Shown: in pieces, positions 6,818 through 16,319 of the stretch
How the letters are laid out: each line of letters opens with the position of its first letter
How positions within the stretch are numbered: the stretch's first letter is position 1
DNA from: Sporosarcina koreensis
GTDB lineage: Bacteria > Bacillota > Bacilli > Bacillales_A > Planococcaceae
Assembly (NCBI RefSeq): GCF_000826145.2
Contig: NZ_LN651337.1
Coordinates: forward strand, 251,774-315,773
Reading direction: 5' to 3'
DNA: 64,000 nt
Notes under the pieces: model-generated
What the model was told of the DNA's origin: nothing
The model's database searches: none
The model's input: only the letters and a program-made list of their open reading frames with translations
Made by a program: the position numbers and the translations under genes

Positions 6818-9232
6818 ATGGAAGAAAAGACATTGAAAATCAATGGCATGACGTGCGCGGCATGTGCCAACCGGATCGAGAAGGGGTTGTCCAAGATGGA
6901 GGGCGTCGACTCGGCGAACGTCAACTTTGCGCTCGAGAGCACGACCGTCCGCTATGACCCCGAGAAAGCAAACGTCCGGGACTTCACGGAGAAAATCGAG
7001 AAACTCGGCTACGGGGTCGTCTTCGACAAAGCCGAATTCGATATCACCGGCATGACGTGCGCCGCATGCGCCAACCGGATTGAAAAGCGCATCGCCCGCA
7101 TGGACGGCGTCGCGGAAGCCGCTGTCAACTTTGCGGTCGAAACGCTCACCGTCCGCTACAACAGCGGCCAGATCACACCGCAGGACATGATGGCGGCCGT
7201 CAAGAAGATGGGGTACGAACTCCATCCGCAGACCGCCGACGAACAGAAAGTCGATCACAAAGAAGAGGAAATCAAGAAACAGACACGGAAATTCATCTTC
7301 TCGGCAATCCTCACGCTGCCATTGCTGTGGACGATGGTCGCGCACTTCGAATTTCTGTCGTTCCTCTACCTGCCCGATATCCTCATGAACCCGTGGGTCC
7401 AGCTCGTGCTCGCCACCCCGGTGCAGTTCATCATCGGCGCGCAGTTCTACAAGGGTGCATTCAACGCACTCCGCAACAAGAGCGCCAACATGGACGTCCT
7501 CGTCGCGCTCGGTACGAGTGCCGCCTACTTCTACAGCGTCTACCTGCTGATCGAGTGGGTGCAGGGAGGCAGCACAGGCGAGCCGATGCTCTACTTCGAG
7601 GCATCCGCTGTCATCCTGACCCTCATCCTGCTCGGCAAGCTGTTCGAAGTCCGGGCGAAAGGCAAGACGAGCCAGGCGATCCAGAAACTGCTCGGCCTGC
7701 AGGCGAAAACCGCCCGTGTGCTAAAAGACGGCATCGAACAGGAAATTCCGATCGAAGAGGTCCAGGCAGGCGACATCCTGCTCGTCAAACCGGGGGAGAA
7801 GATCCCTGCGGACGGCGAGATCATCGCCGGCCAGTCGGCGATCGACGAATCGATGATCACCGGCGAAAGCATCCCGGTCGACAAAGCACCCGGCAGCCCA
7901 GTCATCGGCTCGACCATCAACAAAAACGGCTCCCTGCAGATCCGCGCCACCAAAGTCGGCAAGGACAGTGCGCTCGCGCAGATCGTCCGCGTCGTCGAGG
8001 AAGCGCAGGGGACGAAAGCGGACATCCAGCGCTTCGCGGACCGGATCTCCGGCGTCTTCGTCCCAATCGTCGTCGGCATCGCGCTCGTGACGTTCTTCAT
8101 CTGGTACTTCGCCGTCACACCGGGCGACTTCCGTTCGGCGATCATCCCGACAATCTCGATCCTCGTCATCGCCTGTCCGTGTGCACTCGGCCTGGCGACA
8201 CCGACGTCCATCATGGCAGGCTCCGGCCGTGCCGCCGAAATGGGCATGCTGTTCAAAGGCGGCGAGCACCTCGAGAACACCCGGTCGATCGATACCGTCG
8301 TGCTGGATAAAACCGGCACTGTCACGAAAGGCGAGCCGTCGCTGACCGACGTGGAAATCCAGGAAGGCTTCAATCAAACCGACGTCCTCCGCTGGACAGC
8401 ATCCGCGGAAAACCAGTCGGAGCATCCGCTCGCACAAGCGATCACGGCAGGCGTCAAGGAACAGGGCATCGAGCTCACCCAGCCGGACTCCTTCCAGGCA
8501 CTGCCCGGCTACGGAATTGAAGCGGTTATCGAAGGCAAGACCATCCTCGTCGGCAACCGCAAGCTGATGACAGGTCGCGGCATTCCGGTCGAAACGATCG
8601 AAGCCCGCATGGAACAGCTCGAGAATGAAGGGAAGACGGCGATGCTCATCGCAGTCGATAACACACTCGCCGGACTCGTCGCAGTCGCCGACACCGTCAA
8701 GGAAACGTCCAAGGACGCGATCGCCCGGCTGCACGCCCTCGGACTCGACGTCATCATGCTGACGGGGGACAACCGGCACACCGCCGAAGCGATCGGCAGC
8801 CAGGTCGGCGTCACCCACGTCATCGCGGACGTCCTGCCGGAGGAAAAAGGCGAGCAGATCACCAAGCTGCAGGCACAAGGCAAGAAAGTCGCCATGGTCG
8901 GCGACGGTATCAACGACGCACCCGCCCTCGCCTCCGCTGACATCGGCATGGCGATCGGCACAGGCACCGACATCGCCATCGAAGCTGCCGACATCACGCT
9001 CATGCGCGGCGACCTGAACAGCGTCGCGGACGCCATCGTCATGAGCCGCAAAACGATGCGCAACATCAAACAAAACCTGTTCTTCGCCTTCTTCTACAAC
9101 ACCATCGGCATCCCGATCGCCGCCCTTGGGCTCCTCGCCCCCTGGGTCGCCGGCGCCGCCATGGCCTTCAGCTCCGTCAGCGTCGTCCTGAATGCACTGC
9201 GTCTGCAGCGGGTGAATCTGGAGGAGAAATAA
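6818..9232 (+). CDS. copA: Copper-exporting P1B-type ATPase CopA
   Basis: An 804-residue Cu(I) efflux ATPase of the inner membrane. Two N-terminal heavy-metal domains carry GMTCAAC (Cys13/16 and Cys81/84). Then come the membrane helices, the actuator loop TGES, the CPC ion site (Cys453-Pro-Cys455), the phosphorylation motif DKTGT (Asp497), SEHPLA with the P1B-specific His-Pro, and GDGINDAPAL. ATG 6818 is chosen, with AAAGGA at 6802-6807; GTG 6809 is possible. It works with CopZ under CsoR control and ends in a strong terminator shared with the converging gene. Confidence 0.96.
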   Translation: MEEKTLKINGMTCAACANRIEKGLSKMEGVDSANVNFALESTTVRYDPEKANVRDFTEKIEKLGYGVVFDKAEFDITGMTCAACANRIEKRIARMDGVAEAAVNFAVETLTVRYNSGQITPQDMMAAVKKMGYELHPQTADEQKVDHKEEEIKKQTRKFIFSAILTLPLLWTMVAHFEFLSFLYLPDILMNPWVQLVLATPVQFIIGAQFYKGAFNALRNKSANMDVLVALGTSAAYFYSVYLLIEWVQGGSTGEPMLYFEASAVILTLILLGKLFEVRAKGKTSQAIQKLLGLQAKTARVLKDGIEQEIPIEEVQAGDILLVKPGEKIPADGEIIAGQSAIDESMITGESIPVDKAPGSPVIGSTINKNGSLQIRATKVGKDSALAQIVRVVEEAQGTKADIQRFADRISGVFVPIVVGIALVTFFIWYFAVTPGDFRSAIIPTISILVIACPCALGLATPTSIMAGSGRAAEMGMLFKGGEHLENTRSIDTVVLDKTGTVTKGEPSLTDVEIQEGFNQTDVLRWTASAENQSEHPLAQAITAGVKEQGIELTQPDSFQALPGYGIEAVIEGKTILVGNRKLMTGRGIPVETIEARMEQLENEGKTAMLIAVDNTLAGLVAVADTVKETSKDAIARLHALGLDVIMLTGDNRHTAEAIGSQVGVTHVIADVLPEEKGEQITKLQAQGKKVAMVGDGINDAPALASADIGMAIGTGTDIAIEAADITLMRGDLNSVADAIVMSRKTMRNIKQNLFFAFFYNTIGIPIAALGLLAPWVAGAAMAFSSVSVVLNALRLQRVNLEEK

Positions 9233-9239
9233 CACAAGC

Positions 9240-9278
9240 AAAAACCGGACCTGCGTCAATGGCGCGAGTCCGGTTTTT
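9240..9278. terminator. Bidirectional terminator between copA and the coiled-coil gene
   Basis: AAAAACCGGAC (9240-9250) pairs with GTCCGGTTTTT (9268-9278). Tracts of A and T flank both sides, so it can stop transcription from both converging genes. Confidence 0.88.
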
Positions 9279-9281
9279 CAG

Positions 9282-9782
9282 TTATCCCTGATGATCCCGA
9301 TAACCTGTCTGCATTTCCTGGAACAGCAGATCATGATCCGTCACCTTATGGACCAAGTAATTGATATCAAATGCCATACGGTTTGTCACATTACGCTGCT
9401 CATTGAATCGCTGCGTAACTTCCTTCCGCATCCCACGCTGGCCATCCATCAAAATCTTGATAGATGTTTTCACATCTGTCATATCGCTCTGCAAACCAGA
9501 AATATCCGTTTTCATAAGAGAGATATCTTCTTTCACAACAGCCATATCCGTCTTCAATCCAGCGACATCTGTCTTAAGTTCAGCGACATCTGTCTTAAGT
9601 TCAGCGACATCTGCCTTGAGGCCGGAAACGTCTTTCTTGACCACTGCAAGATCTGCTTCGATGTTGGTCACCTTTGCATCAAGGTTATCAAACCGCCCGT
9701 CCATCCGATCCAGCCGCTCATGGATCGGCTGCAGCGAACTGTCCAGCACCGTCTTCAGCATCACCGCCAAGTCCTCACTCAT
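9282..9782 (-). CDS. Coiled-coil hypothetical protein with heptad repeats
   Basis: A 166-residue acidic protein with no membrane segment. Residues of roughly 25-115 form heptads, including near-identical repeats of LKTDVAE and related units, so a long parallel coiled coil is likely. At DNA level two 21-bp copies (9560-9580 and 9581-9601) are identical and a third is close, which points to recent slippage expansion. ATG 9782 is preceded by GGAGGG. It diverges from the type I restriction operon, but nothing shows that it belongs to it. Function unknown. Confidence 0.75.
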   Translation of the reverse strand: MSEDLAVMLKTVLDSSLQPIHERLDRMDGRFDNLDAKVTNIEADLAVVKKDVSGLKADVAELKTDVAELKTDVAGLKTDMAVVKEDISLMKTDISGLQSDMTDVKTSIKILMDGQRGMRKEVTQRFNEQRNVTNRMAFDINYLVHKVTDHDLLFQEMQTGYRDHQG

Positions 9783-9955
9783 GCGAGTCCCTCCTCTCCC
9801 GAATGATACAGCCCCACAAGACGGCTGCTTTGCCCTGGGTATCTGACCGAGTGTTTCCGATAATAGTTGTAACTAGTATACCATACAAAGGGCAATCCAC
9901 TAGCCGATATCCCTGTCAAAAGCATCCTGTTCGCCTTTCGCAAAAAAGCTACTAT

Positions 9956-9963
9956 GCTATAAT
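9956..9963 (+). promoter_or_regulatory. Extended -10 element upstream of hsdM
   Basis: TGCTATAAT reads as an extended -10 with consensus TATAAT at 9958-9963. No good -35 is seen at 16-18 bases. It would start transcription near 9970, about 50 bases before hsdM. Confidence 0.5.
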
Positions 9964-10018
9964 GAAAGCAGTACATATAGCACGCCTATCACCATCAAAG
10001 AAAAGCGAGGAACTCACA

Positions 10019-11611
10019 ATGGCAGAACTGAACAAACGGCTCTTCAGCGCAGCGGACAACCTGCGCTCCAAGATGGATGCATCTGAATACAAGAACTACT
10101 TGCTCGGACTCATCTTCTACAAATACCTATCCGACCGGCTGCTCGTCAACGTCGTTGAAATCGCGGACGAATCACTCGAAGACTACGATACGGCGGACAA
10201 GCAGACCCAGCTCTATCGTGAACTCCTGCAGGATGACGACGTCAAAGACGACCTTATCGAGACACTCGTCGACACGATCGGCTTTGATATTGAACCGGAA
10301 TACCTGTTCAACGTCCTCACCAATCAGGCGAAACAAAACACGTTCCAGCTCAACGACCTTACAAAAGCGTTCAACGACCTGTCGTCCAAGTATGACCAGT
10401 TCACAGGTCTCTTCGATGACGTCGATCTGACGTCCAAGAAACTCGGTTCGGACGCCCAGCAGCGTAATATCACGATCACCGAAGTCATCAAGAAGCTCGA
10501 TCCGATCGACCTGCTCGGCCATGGCGGCGATGTCGTCGGTGATGCATACGAATTCCTCATCAGCCAATTCGCATCGGAAGCCGGCAAGAAGGCAGGGGAA
10601 TTCTATACCCCGCACGAAGTCTCTGTCATGATGGCGCGCATCGCGGCAATGGGGCAGGAAGACAAGCGGCTGTTCAGCGTCTACGACCCGACGATGGGGT
10701 CCGGCTCGCTCATGCTCAACATCCGGAATTATATCAACTACCCGGACAGCGTCAAATATCACGGCCAGGAACTGAACACAACGACCTTCAACCTGGCGAA
10801 GATGAACCTCATCCTTCACGGTGTCGACAAAGAGGACATCCGTCTCAGCAACGGCGACACGCTGAACAAAGACTGGCCGACAGACGAACCCTATACATTC
10901 GACGCGGTGCTGATGAACCCGCCATACTCGGCGAAATGGTCATCGGACGATACCTTCCTCGACGACTCACGGTTCAACCGCTACGGCCGGCTAGCACCGA
11001 AGTCGAAAGCGGATTTTGCGTTCTTGCTGCACGGTCTTTATCACTTAAAAGACTCCGGCACGATGGCGATCGTCCTGCCGCACGGCGTCCTGTTCCGCGG
11101 AGCAGCGGAAGGGATCATCCGGAAAAAACTGCTGGAAGACGGCAACATCGACGCCGTCATCGGCATGCCTTCGAACCTGTTCTTCGGTACGTCGATTCCG
11201 ACCACTGTCATCATCTTGAAGAAGAACCGGACTACGCGGGATGTTCTGTTCATCGATGCAAGCCACGAATTCATCAAAGGCAAGAACCAGAACAAGCTGT
11301 CCGGTGAGAACATCGACAAAGTTGTGGAGACCTACCGGAAGCGGGAAGACGTCGAGAAATACGCCCACGTCGCAAGCTTTGAAGAAATCAAAGAGAATGA
11401 ATTTAATCTTAACATCCCGCGATACGTCGATACATTCGAAGAAGAAGAACCGGTCGACATGGCGGCAATCGGAGCAAGTGTGAAAGAAATCCGGAAAGAA
11501 CAAACCGAATTGGAAGCGAGCTTGTATGAGATGATTTCTTCCCTGCAGTATGGTGAAGAGAATGAAGAGTGGATTCAAGGGGCGTTAGAGGTGTTTAAAA
11601 ATGAAGATTGA
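10019..11611 (+). CDS. hsdM: Type I restriction-modification methyltransferase subunit HsdM
   Basis: A 530-residue N6-adenine methyltransferase. An N-terminal HsdM helical domain (LFSAADNLRSKMDASEYKN) is followed by the SAM-binding motif YDPTMGSGSLM and the catalytic NPPY (Asn300). ATG 10019 follows GCGAGGA, matches the usual N terminus and lies behind an extended -10 box; the open frame extends upstream to 9674 but that part lacks coding character. It overlaps hsdS by 11 bases. GC content is like the chromosome (33 of 60 at 10801-10860), unlike hsdS. It needs HsdS for sequence recognition. Confidence 0.96.
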   Translation: MAELNKRLFSAADNLRSKMDASEYKNYLLGLIFYKYLSDRLLVNVVEIADESLEDYDTADKQTQLYRELLQDDDVKDDLIETLVDTIGFDIEPEYLFNVLTNQAKQNTFQLNDLTKAFNDLSSKYDQFTGLFDDVDLTSKKLGSDAQQRNITITEVIKKLDPIDLLGHGGDVVGDAYEFLISQFASEAGKKAGEFYTPHEVSVMMARIAAMGQEDKRLFSVYDPTMGSGSLMLNIRNYINYPDSVKYHGQELNTTTFNLAKMNLILHGVDKEDIRLSNGDTLNKDWPTDEPYTFDAVLMNPPYSAKWSSDDTFLDDSRFNRYGRLAPKSKADFAFLLHGLYHLKDSGTMAIVLPHGVLFRGAAEGIIRKKLLEDGNIDAVIGMPSNLFFGTSIPTTVIILKKNRTTRDVLFIDASHEFIKGKNQNKLSGENIDKVVETYRKREDVEKYAHVASFEEIKENEFNLNIPRYVDTFEEEEPVDMAAIGASVKEIRKEQTELEASLYEMISSLQYGEENEEWIQGALEVFKNED

Positions 11612-12830
11612 AAAAATTCCAGAGATTAGGTTTCCAGAATTCCAAGAGGCATGGCAGCTATGCACGATTGGCCAATTAGGTGATGTGAAAACCGGAAAAG
11701 CTTTTAAAAGTAGTGAATTTAACGATAATGGCAAGTATCTTGTTATTACAAATAAAGACATTCAAAGTGATATACAACAAAAAAAAATTTCTAGCAATCG
11801 AATAGATATAACCGAGGAAACTGTTTTAGATAGTTATTTATTGAATGGGGATAATATTCTTATCACTATGGACGGAGTTAATATTGGTAAATCATCTAAG
11901 TATACAAATGATAGAGCAGTACTCGCGCAAAGGGTAGGACGCATTACTTCTAAACAACTTGAATTTATTTACCAAATTGTTAAGGATGAAAAATTCATAT
12001 CAGAAATGCAAAAAGTTTCAGTAGGAAATGCAATAAAACATATTTCTTTGAAACAAATTTCAGATTTTAGTTTTTATTGCCCACCGAAAGAATCAGAACA
12101 AGAAAAAATCGGTAATTTACTTAGTGGTATGGATAAAGATATTTATATGAAGAGCAATAAATTAACCACCCTAAAACAAACAAAACAAGGGTTCTTGCAA
12201 AAGATGTTTCCTAAAGAAGGCGAGTCCGTGCCGGAAATTCGGTTTCCTGGGTTCAGTGAGAAATGGTCTTATAAAGAGCTGGGAGAATTGATAAATAAGG
12301 TAACTGAAAAAAATACCAATAGAAAATATAATGAGACATTTACTAACTCAGCTGAGCAAGGAATCGTAAGCCAAAGAGATTATTTTGAGAAAGATATATC
12401 GAACAATATTAACATTGATGGCTACTATATCGTGCAGCCTGATGATTTTGTGTATAACCCTCGGATTTCTAAGTATGCACCTGTTGGACCAATTAAAAGA
12501 AATAAACTTAGTAGAACGGGTATAATGTCTCCGCTATATTATATTTTTAAAGCGAAAGATGTTGATCTCGACTATTTAGAGGTTTATTTTGAGACAAGTT
12601 ATTGGCACACGTTTATGAAATTAAATGGGGATTCAGGCGCTAGATCGGATAGATTTTCTATCAAAGATGCCGTTTTCAGAAAAATGCCGATACCCTTACC
12701 TGATATAGAGGAACAAAAGAAAATAGCGAATTTATTAAAAGATATATCGAAAGCTATTGTGTTTAAAGAACAAGAACTACAAGCCCTCCAGCAAACGAAG
12801 AAAGCATTTTTACAAAAGATGTTTGTGTAA
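11601..12830 (+). CDS. hsdS: Type I restriction specificity subunit HsdS
   Basis: A 409-residue subunit with two target-recognition domains, each followed by a conserved helical spacer. The halves start with PEIRFPEF and PEIRFPGF, and end with LKQTKQGFLQKMF and LQQTKKAFLQKMF; the 12-base CAAAAGATGTTT recurs at 12198-12209 and 12813-12824. The recognition domains are very AT-rich (15 G+C of 60 at 11701-11760, 17 of 60 at 12301-12360), in contrast to hsdM, hsdR and its own central spacer, which suggests import or exchange of the recognition domains. It sets which bipartite site is methylated or cut. Confidence 0.95.
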   Translation: MKIEKIPEIRFPEFQEAWQLCTIGQLGDVKTGKAFKSSEFNDNGKYLVITNKDIQSDIQQKKISSNRIDITEETVLDSYLLNGDNILITMDGVNIGKSSKYTNDRAVLAQRVGRITSKQLEFIYQIVKDEKFISEMQKVSVGNAIKHISLKQISDFSFYCPPKESEQEKIGNLLSGMDKDIYMKSNKLTTLKQTKQGFLQKMFPKEGESVPEIRFPGFSEKWSYKELGELINKVTEKNTNRKYNETFTNSAEQGIVSQRDYFEKDISNNINIDGYYIVQPDDFVYNPRISKYAPVGPIKRNKLSRTGIMSPLYYIFKAKDVDLDYLEVYFETSYWHTFMKLNGDSGARSDRFSIKDAVFRKMPIPLPDIEEQKKIANLLKDISKAIVFKEQELQALQQTKKAFLQKMFV

Positions 12831-12854
12831 GCGGCAAGAAAGGAGGAACCGGCG

Positions 12855-15800
12855 ATGGGGAACCTGAAATACAACGACGAAGCAGAAGTGGAACGCCGGC
12901 TGATTGAGGTGCTCGGGGAAGGCCACAATCAATGGAACTACCGTAAAGATTTGAAGTCGGAAGAAGACCTTTGGAACAACCTGCGCACAAAGATCACGCA
13001 GAACAACTTGGCGGAGATCGGGGAGACGCCGCTCACCGACCATGAATTCGAGACGATTCGAACCGAGCTGCTGCAGAAGACGAAGACACCGTTCGATGCG
13101 GCGAAGTGGCTGAAAGGCGAGAATGGCATTGCCCGTATCACGATTGAGCGGGAGGTCTCGTCACTCGGCACGATGTCGCTCGTGCTGTATTCCAACCAGG
13201 ATATCGGCGGCGGGATCTCCTCCTATGAAGTGGTCAACCAGATCGCCAAGCAGAAGACGGACGAGCTGGGGCGTGATCGCCGGTTCGACGTCACGCTGCT
13301 CATCAACGGCCTGCCGATCGTGCAGATTGAGCTGAAACAGGTGACGGCGAAGGATGGGTACTTCCAGGCTTTCAACCAGATCAAGAAGTACGCCGAAGAA
13401 GGCGTGTTCCGGAACAACATCTTTTCCACGCTGCAGCTGTTCGTCGTTTCCAATGAACAGACAACGCGCTATTTCGCAAACGCGATGCCGAAGAACTTGC
13501 ACGCAAAGTTCCTGTTCAGCTGGCGGACGAAGGACAATCGGAAAGTCGACAACTTGTATGAGTTCGTCAAGCAGGTGCTCAACATCCCGGACGCCCACAA
13601 GCTCATTGCGAACTACACAATTGTCAGTGAAGACCAGGACAACAAAGTGCTCATGGTGCTCCATCCGTATCAGATTCATGCCATCCAGGCGCTGTTTACA
13701 GCAGCCATGCAGCACAAGTCCGGCTATGTGTGGCATGCGACCGGTTCCGGAAAGACGCTGACGAGTTTCGTGTCCACCAAATTGCTGGCGCGCAAACCCG
13801 GTGTCGATCGGACGGTCATGCTCATCGACCGGAAGGACTTGGACAACCAGACAACGAGTGAGTTCACGAAGTTCGCGTCCGAGTTCAATACCGGAATCTC
13901 ATCCGGCACGGCCAAGTCGAACAGTCTCATCGTCGGAACAGGCAGTTCTCGTGAGCTGAGCGACACGCTGCTGTCGAGCGAGAACTCGAACACTGTCATC
14001 ATCACAACCCGGCAGAAACTTGAAGCGGCCCTGCGCTATGCGGAAAAACAGGAAGAGCGGAACGGCACGCAGCGGTTCAAGAAACTCGTGAGCCAGCACA
14101 TTGTGTTCGTCGTGGATGAATGCCACCGGGCGCTCTCCGCAGAAGGTATGGAGGCCATCCAAAAGGTATTCCCGAACTCAACCTGGTTCGGGTTTACCGG
14201 AACACCAATCTTCGAAGAAAACAAGAAACAGGCGAAAGGGCGTCTCGCACGGACGACACACGACCAATACGGCGACGTCCTGCATACGTATACCATCAAG
14301 AATGCACTTGAGGACGGCTCCGTGCTCGGTTTCCAAGTGGAGCACGAAGATACACTGGAGCGCACGTCCGTCGACAACTACATCTACGACCAGCTCCGCC
14401 AACAGGCGAAATTCGCCGACAAGACGAACGACGAACTGAACGGGATGATCGATGAGATGGATGAACTGCAAAAAGAGTCCTATATCGAGAACTCCACGTA
14501 TGAAACCGATGAACACATCGACAAAGTGCTGCACAAAATGTTCCGACCGGACAATGCCTATACGAAATTCGACTTCGTCAATGGCCGTCCGCAAAAGTCG
14601 GCAATTTTGACGACCAACTCGATTGCGATGGCAAAACGTTATTACAAGGCCATCAAGGAAATGACGGCGGATCCCGACTGGATGACGAAGCAGTTCGCCG
14701 GCCATCCGATCCGGACCGGACGCACAATGGACGACCCGGACTTCCCGCGGATCGCCATTACGTACTCCATGCAGGAGAACGAAGAGAACGCCAAGGAAAC
14801 GCAGGAAGAGATGGCGGGCATCATTGAGGACTATAACAGCTACTACGGCACCGCCTGGTCGATCGAGGACATCGAGCGCTATAACGGGGACATCAACAAC
14901 CGGCTCGCCCGCAAACGTGCGGAGTTCAAGGAATTTGGCAAGCAGGTCGATCTCGTCATCGTCGTCGACCGTCTCCTGACCGGATTCGATGCACCGACCA
15001 TCCAGACGCTGTTCGTCGATCGCAACTTGAGCTATGCCAACCTCATCCAGGCATTCTCCCGGACAAACCGGACCTATCCAGGCAAAAGAAAGGGACTCAT
15101 CGTCACCTACCGAAAGCCGGCCACGATGGAGCGGAACGTCGAAGCTGCGACCAAGCTTTACTCACATGCACAGGAAGAGAGCGAACTTGTCTACCCATCC
15201 TACAGCAAGTCGAAAAAGCGGTTTGATAAGGCACATCAAGAGCTGAAGAAAGCTGTTCCGAACATCGATAAGATCGACGAAAACTCACCACTCGAGCAGC
15301 GGGTGGGGTTCGTCAAAGCCTTCCAGGAACTGAACAACGCCTATGACGCGCTCGTCACCTATGATGACTATAATGACGACATGGAGACATCCAGCGAGAT
15401 GCGCGAACAAGTGAAGACGTTGGAAGACTATATTGGCGTCTATAACACAGTGAAAGGCTCGCTCATAGCGGAAGAGGGGGCAGAAGGGGAACCCGATCCG
15501 GACTTCTCGGAAATCGAATTCTACAGCGACAACACGACCAAACTGTACGACATCGACTCCACCTATATCGACAAGCTGCTGGAAGGGTACATCGCCAACA
15601 GCCAGGACACACGCGAGGAAATCGAGAAGGCGCTGCAGAAGATGAACAAGCCGGAACCAGTCCGGGAAGTATACACGCGAATCCTGAACAGCATCGACAG
15701 CGGACAGATCGACCCAAACGACGACATCTTCGCCGTCAAACGCCAATACTTCACCGACGCTTCCAACCAGGCCATCGAATCTCTGTCCAGCACCTGGTTC

Positions 15801-16016
15801 GTCAACGAAGACGAACTGCACCTGTCCGCGATCCAATACGTACCCGGCTCGGAAACAATCCCGAACATCACCGGCATCCTGGGCAGCAAACAGTTCGACA
15901 AATACAAGCAAGTCCACCCCGACGCCAAACCACTCAAATACGGCCCGCAGATGAAACGGGTATGGCTGCATGTGCTGAATGAGGAGATTGTTCCTTATGG
16001 GGAGGAATTGAGGTAG
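12855..16016 (+). CDS. hsdR: Type I restriction endonuclease subunit HsdR
   Basis: A 1053-residue motor and nuclease. The N-terminal PD-(D/E)xK nuclease shows RFDVTLL and IVQIELKQ (Glu159, Lys161). The helicase core has Walker A ATGSGKT near residue 297, DECH near 420, FTGTPI and the motif VI block QAFSRTNR. The start ATG 12855 follows AAAGGAGGA. It lies 24 bases after hsdS, so the three subunits form one operon. All catalytic motifs are intact, so the system should be active in cleavage. Confidence 0.96.
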   Translation: MGNLKYNDEAEVERRLIEVLGEGHNQWNYRKDLKSEEDLWNNLRTKITQNNLAEIGETPLTDHEFETIRTELLQKTKTPFDAAKWLKGENGIARITIEREVSSLGTMSLVLYSNQDIGGGISSYEVVNQIAKQKTDELGRDRRFDVTLLINGLPIVQIELKQVTAKDGYFQAFNQIKKYAEEGVFRNNIFSTLQLFVVSNEQTTRYFANAMPKNLHAKFLFSWRTKDNRKVDNLYEFVKQVLNIPDAHKLIANYTIVSEDQDNKVLMVLHPYQIHAIQALFTAAMQHKSGYVWHATGSGKTLTSFVSTKLLARKPGVDRTVMLIDRKDLDNQTTSEFTKFASEFNTGISSGTAKSNSLIVGTGSSRELSDTLLSSENSNTVIITTRQKLEAALRYAEKQEERNGTQRFKKLVSQHIVFVVDECHRALSAEGMEAIQKVFPNSTWFGFTGTPIFEENKKQAKGRLARTTHDQYGDVLHTYTIKNALEDGSVLGFQVEHEDTLERTSVDNYIYDQLRQQAKFADKTNDELNGMIDEMDELQKESYIENSTYETDEHIDKVLHKMFRPDNAYTKFDFVNGRPQKSAILTTNSIAMAKRYYKAIKEMTADPDWMTKQFAGHPIRTGRTMDDPDFPRIAITYSMQENEENAKETQEEMAGIIEDYNSYYGTAWSIEDIERYNGDINNRLARKRAEFKEFGKQVDLVIVVDRLLTGFDAPTIQTLFVDRNLSYANLIQAFSRTNRTYPGKRKGLIVTYRKPATMERNVEAATKLYSHAQEESELVYPSYSKSKKRFDKAHQELKKAVPNIDKIDENSPLEQRVGFVKAFQELNNAYDALVTYDDYNDDMETSSEMREQVKTLEDYIGVYNTVKGSLIAEEGAEGEPDPDFSEIEFYSDNTTKLYDIDSTYIDKLLEGYIANSQDTREEIEKALQKMNKPEPVREVYTRILNSIDSGQIDPNDDIFAVKRQYFTDASNQAIESLSSTWFVNEDELHLSAIQYVPGSETIPNITGILGSKQFDKYKQVHPDAKPLKYGPQMKRVWLHVLNEEIVPYGEELR

Positions 16017-16045
16017 GACAGCTAAATAAATGAGTGAAAGTAAGA

Positions 16046-16074
16046 GTCAATCCGTCTGACGGGTTGGCTTTTTT
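16046..16074 (+). terminator. Terminator after hsdR
   Basis: CAATCCG pairs with CGGGTTG (one G-U) around TCTGA, with flanking pairs extending the stem, followed by TTTTTT. It closes the restriction operon. Confidence 0.8.
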
Positions 16075-16146
16075 GTCGTAGTTAAATCTACAGGATATTT
16101 GTCGAAAAATTGGATATCGTGAAAACATATGTTTGATGGTGACATG

Positions 16147-16168
16147 TGGTTATAAGGGGATATAACCA
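16147..16168. promoter_or_regulatory. 8-bp palindrome upstream of a tiny ORF
   Basis: TGGTTATA (16147-16154) and TATAACCA (16161-16168) are exact reverse complements with AGGGGA between them. It resembles an operator for a dimeric regulator. No clear promoter hexamers surround it. Confidence 0.45.
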
Positions 16169-16197
16169 TAAATGAAGTTAGTGAGGAGATGTTTTAA

Positions 16198-16272
16198 ATG
16201 AAAATTTTAGAAGCAATCCACCTAGCTGACAATGGAATACGTAATACGATTGATTTCATTGTATTGTTTTAA
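16198..16272 (+). CDS. Possible 24-residue peptide gene
   Basis: ATG 16198 is preceded by GTGAGGAGATG, a good ribosome binding site, and opens a 24-codon frame beginning MKILEAIHLADNG and ending with a hydrophobic FIVLF. The DNA is AT-rich compared with hsdR before it and the AIM24 gene after it. It could be a remnant of a lost gene, a leader peptide or a real small protein. The region from 16075 to 16319 holds nothing else I can recognise except the palindrome at 16147. Confidence 0.3.
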   Translation: MKILEAIHLADNGIRNTIDFIVLF

Positions 16273-16319
16273 AGCTTTTCAATGGTATGATTCTAGTAAG
16301 ATAAATCAGAAAGCGGGCG

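Noticed and set aside
7327-8310. 327-codon plus-strand frame inside copA
   Set aside because: Arg/Pro/His-rich shadow in another frame of copA with no ribosome binding site.
7721-9259. 512-codon open frame on the minus strand
   Set aside because: It lies opposite copA, which has every catalytic motif. The frame is an artefact of GC-rich codon bias.
9674-10018. Upstream extension of hsdM
   Set aside because: The sequence overlaps the divergent coiled-coil gene and its promoter; ATG 10019 has a binding site and the normal HsdM N terminus.
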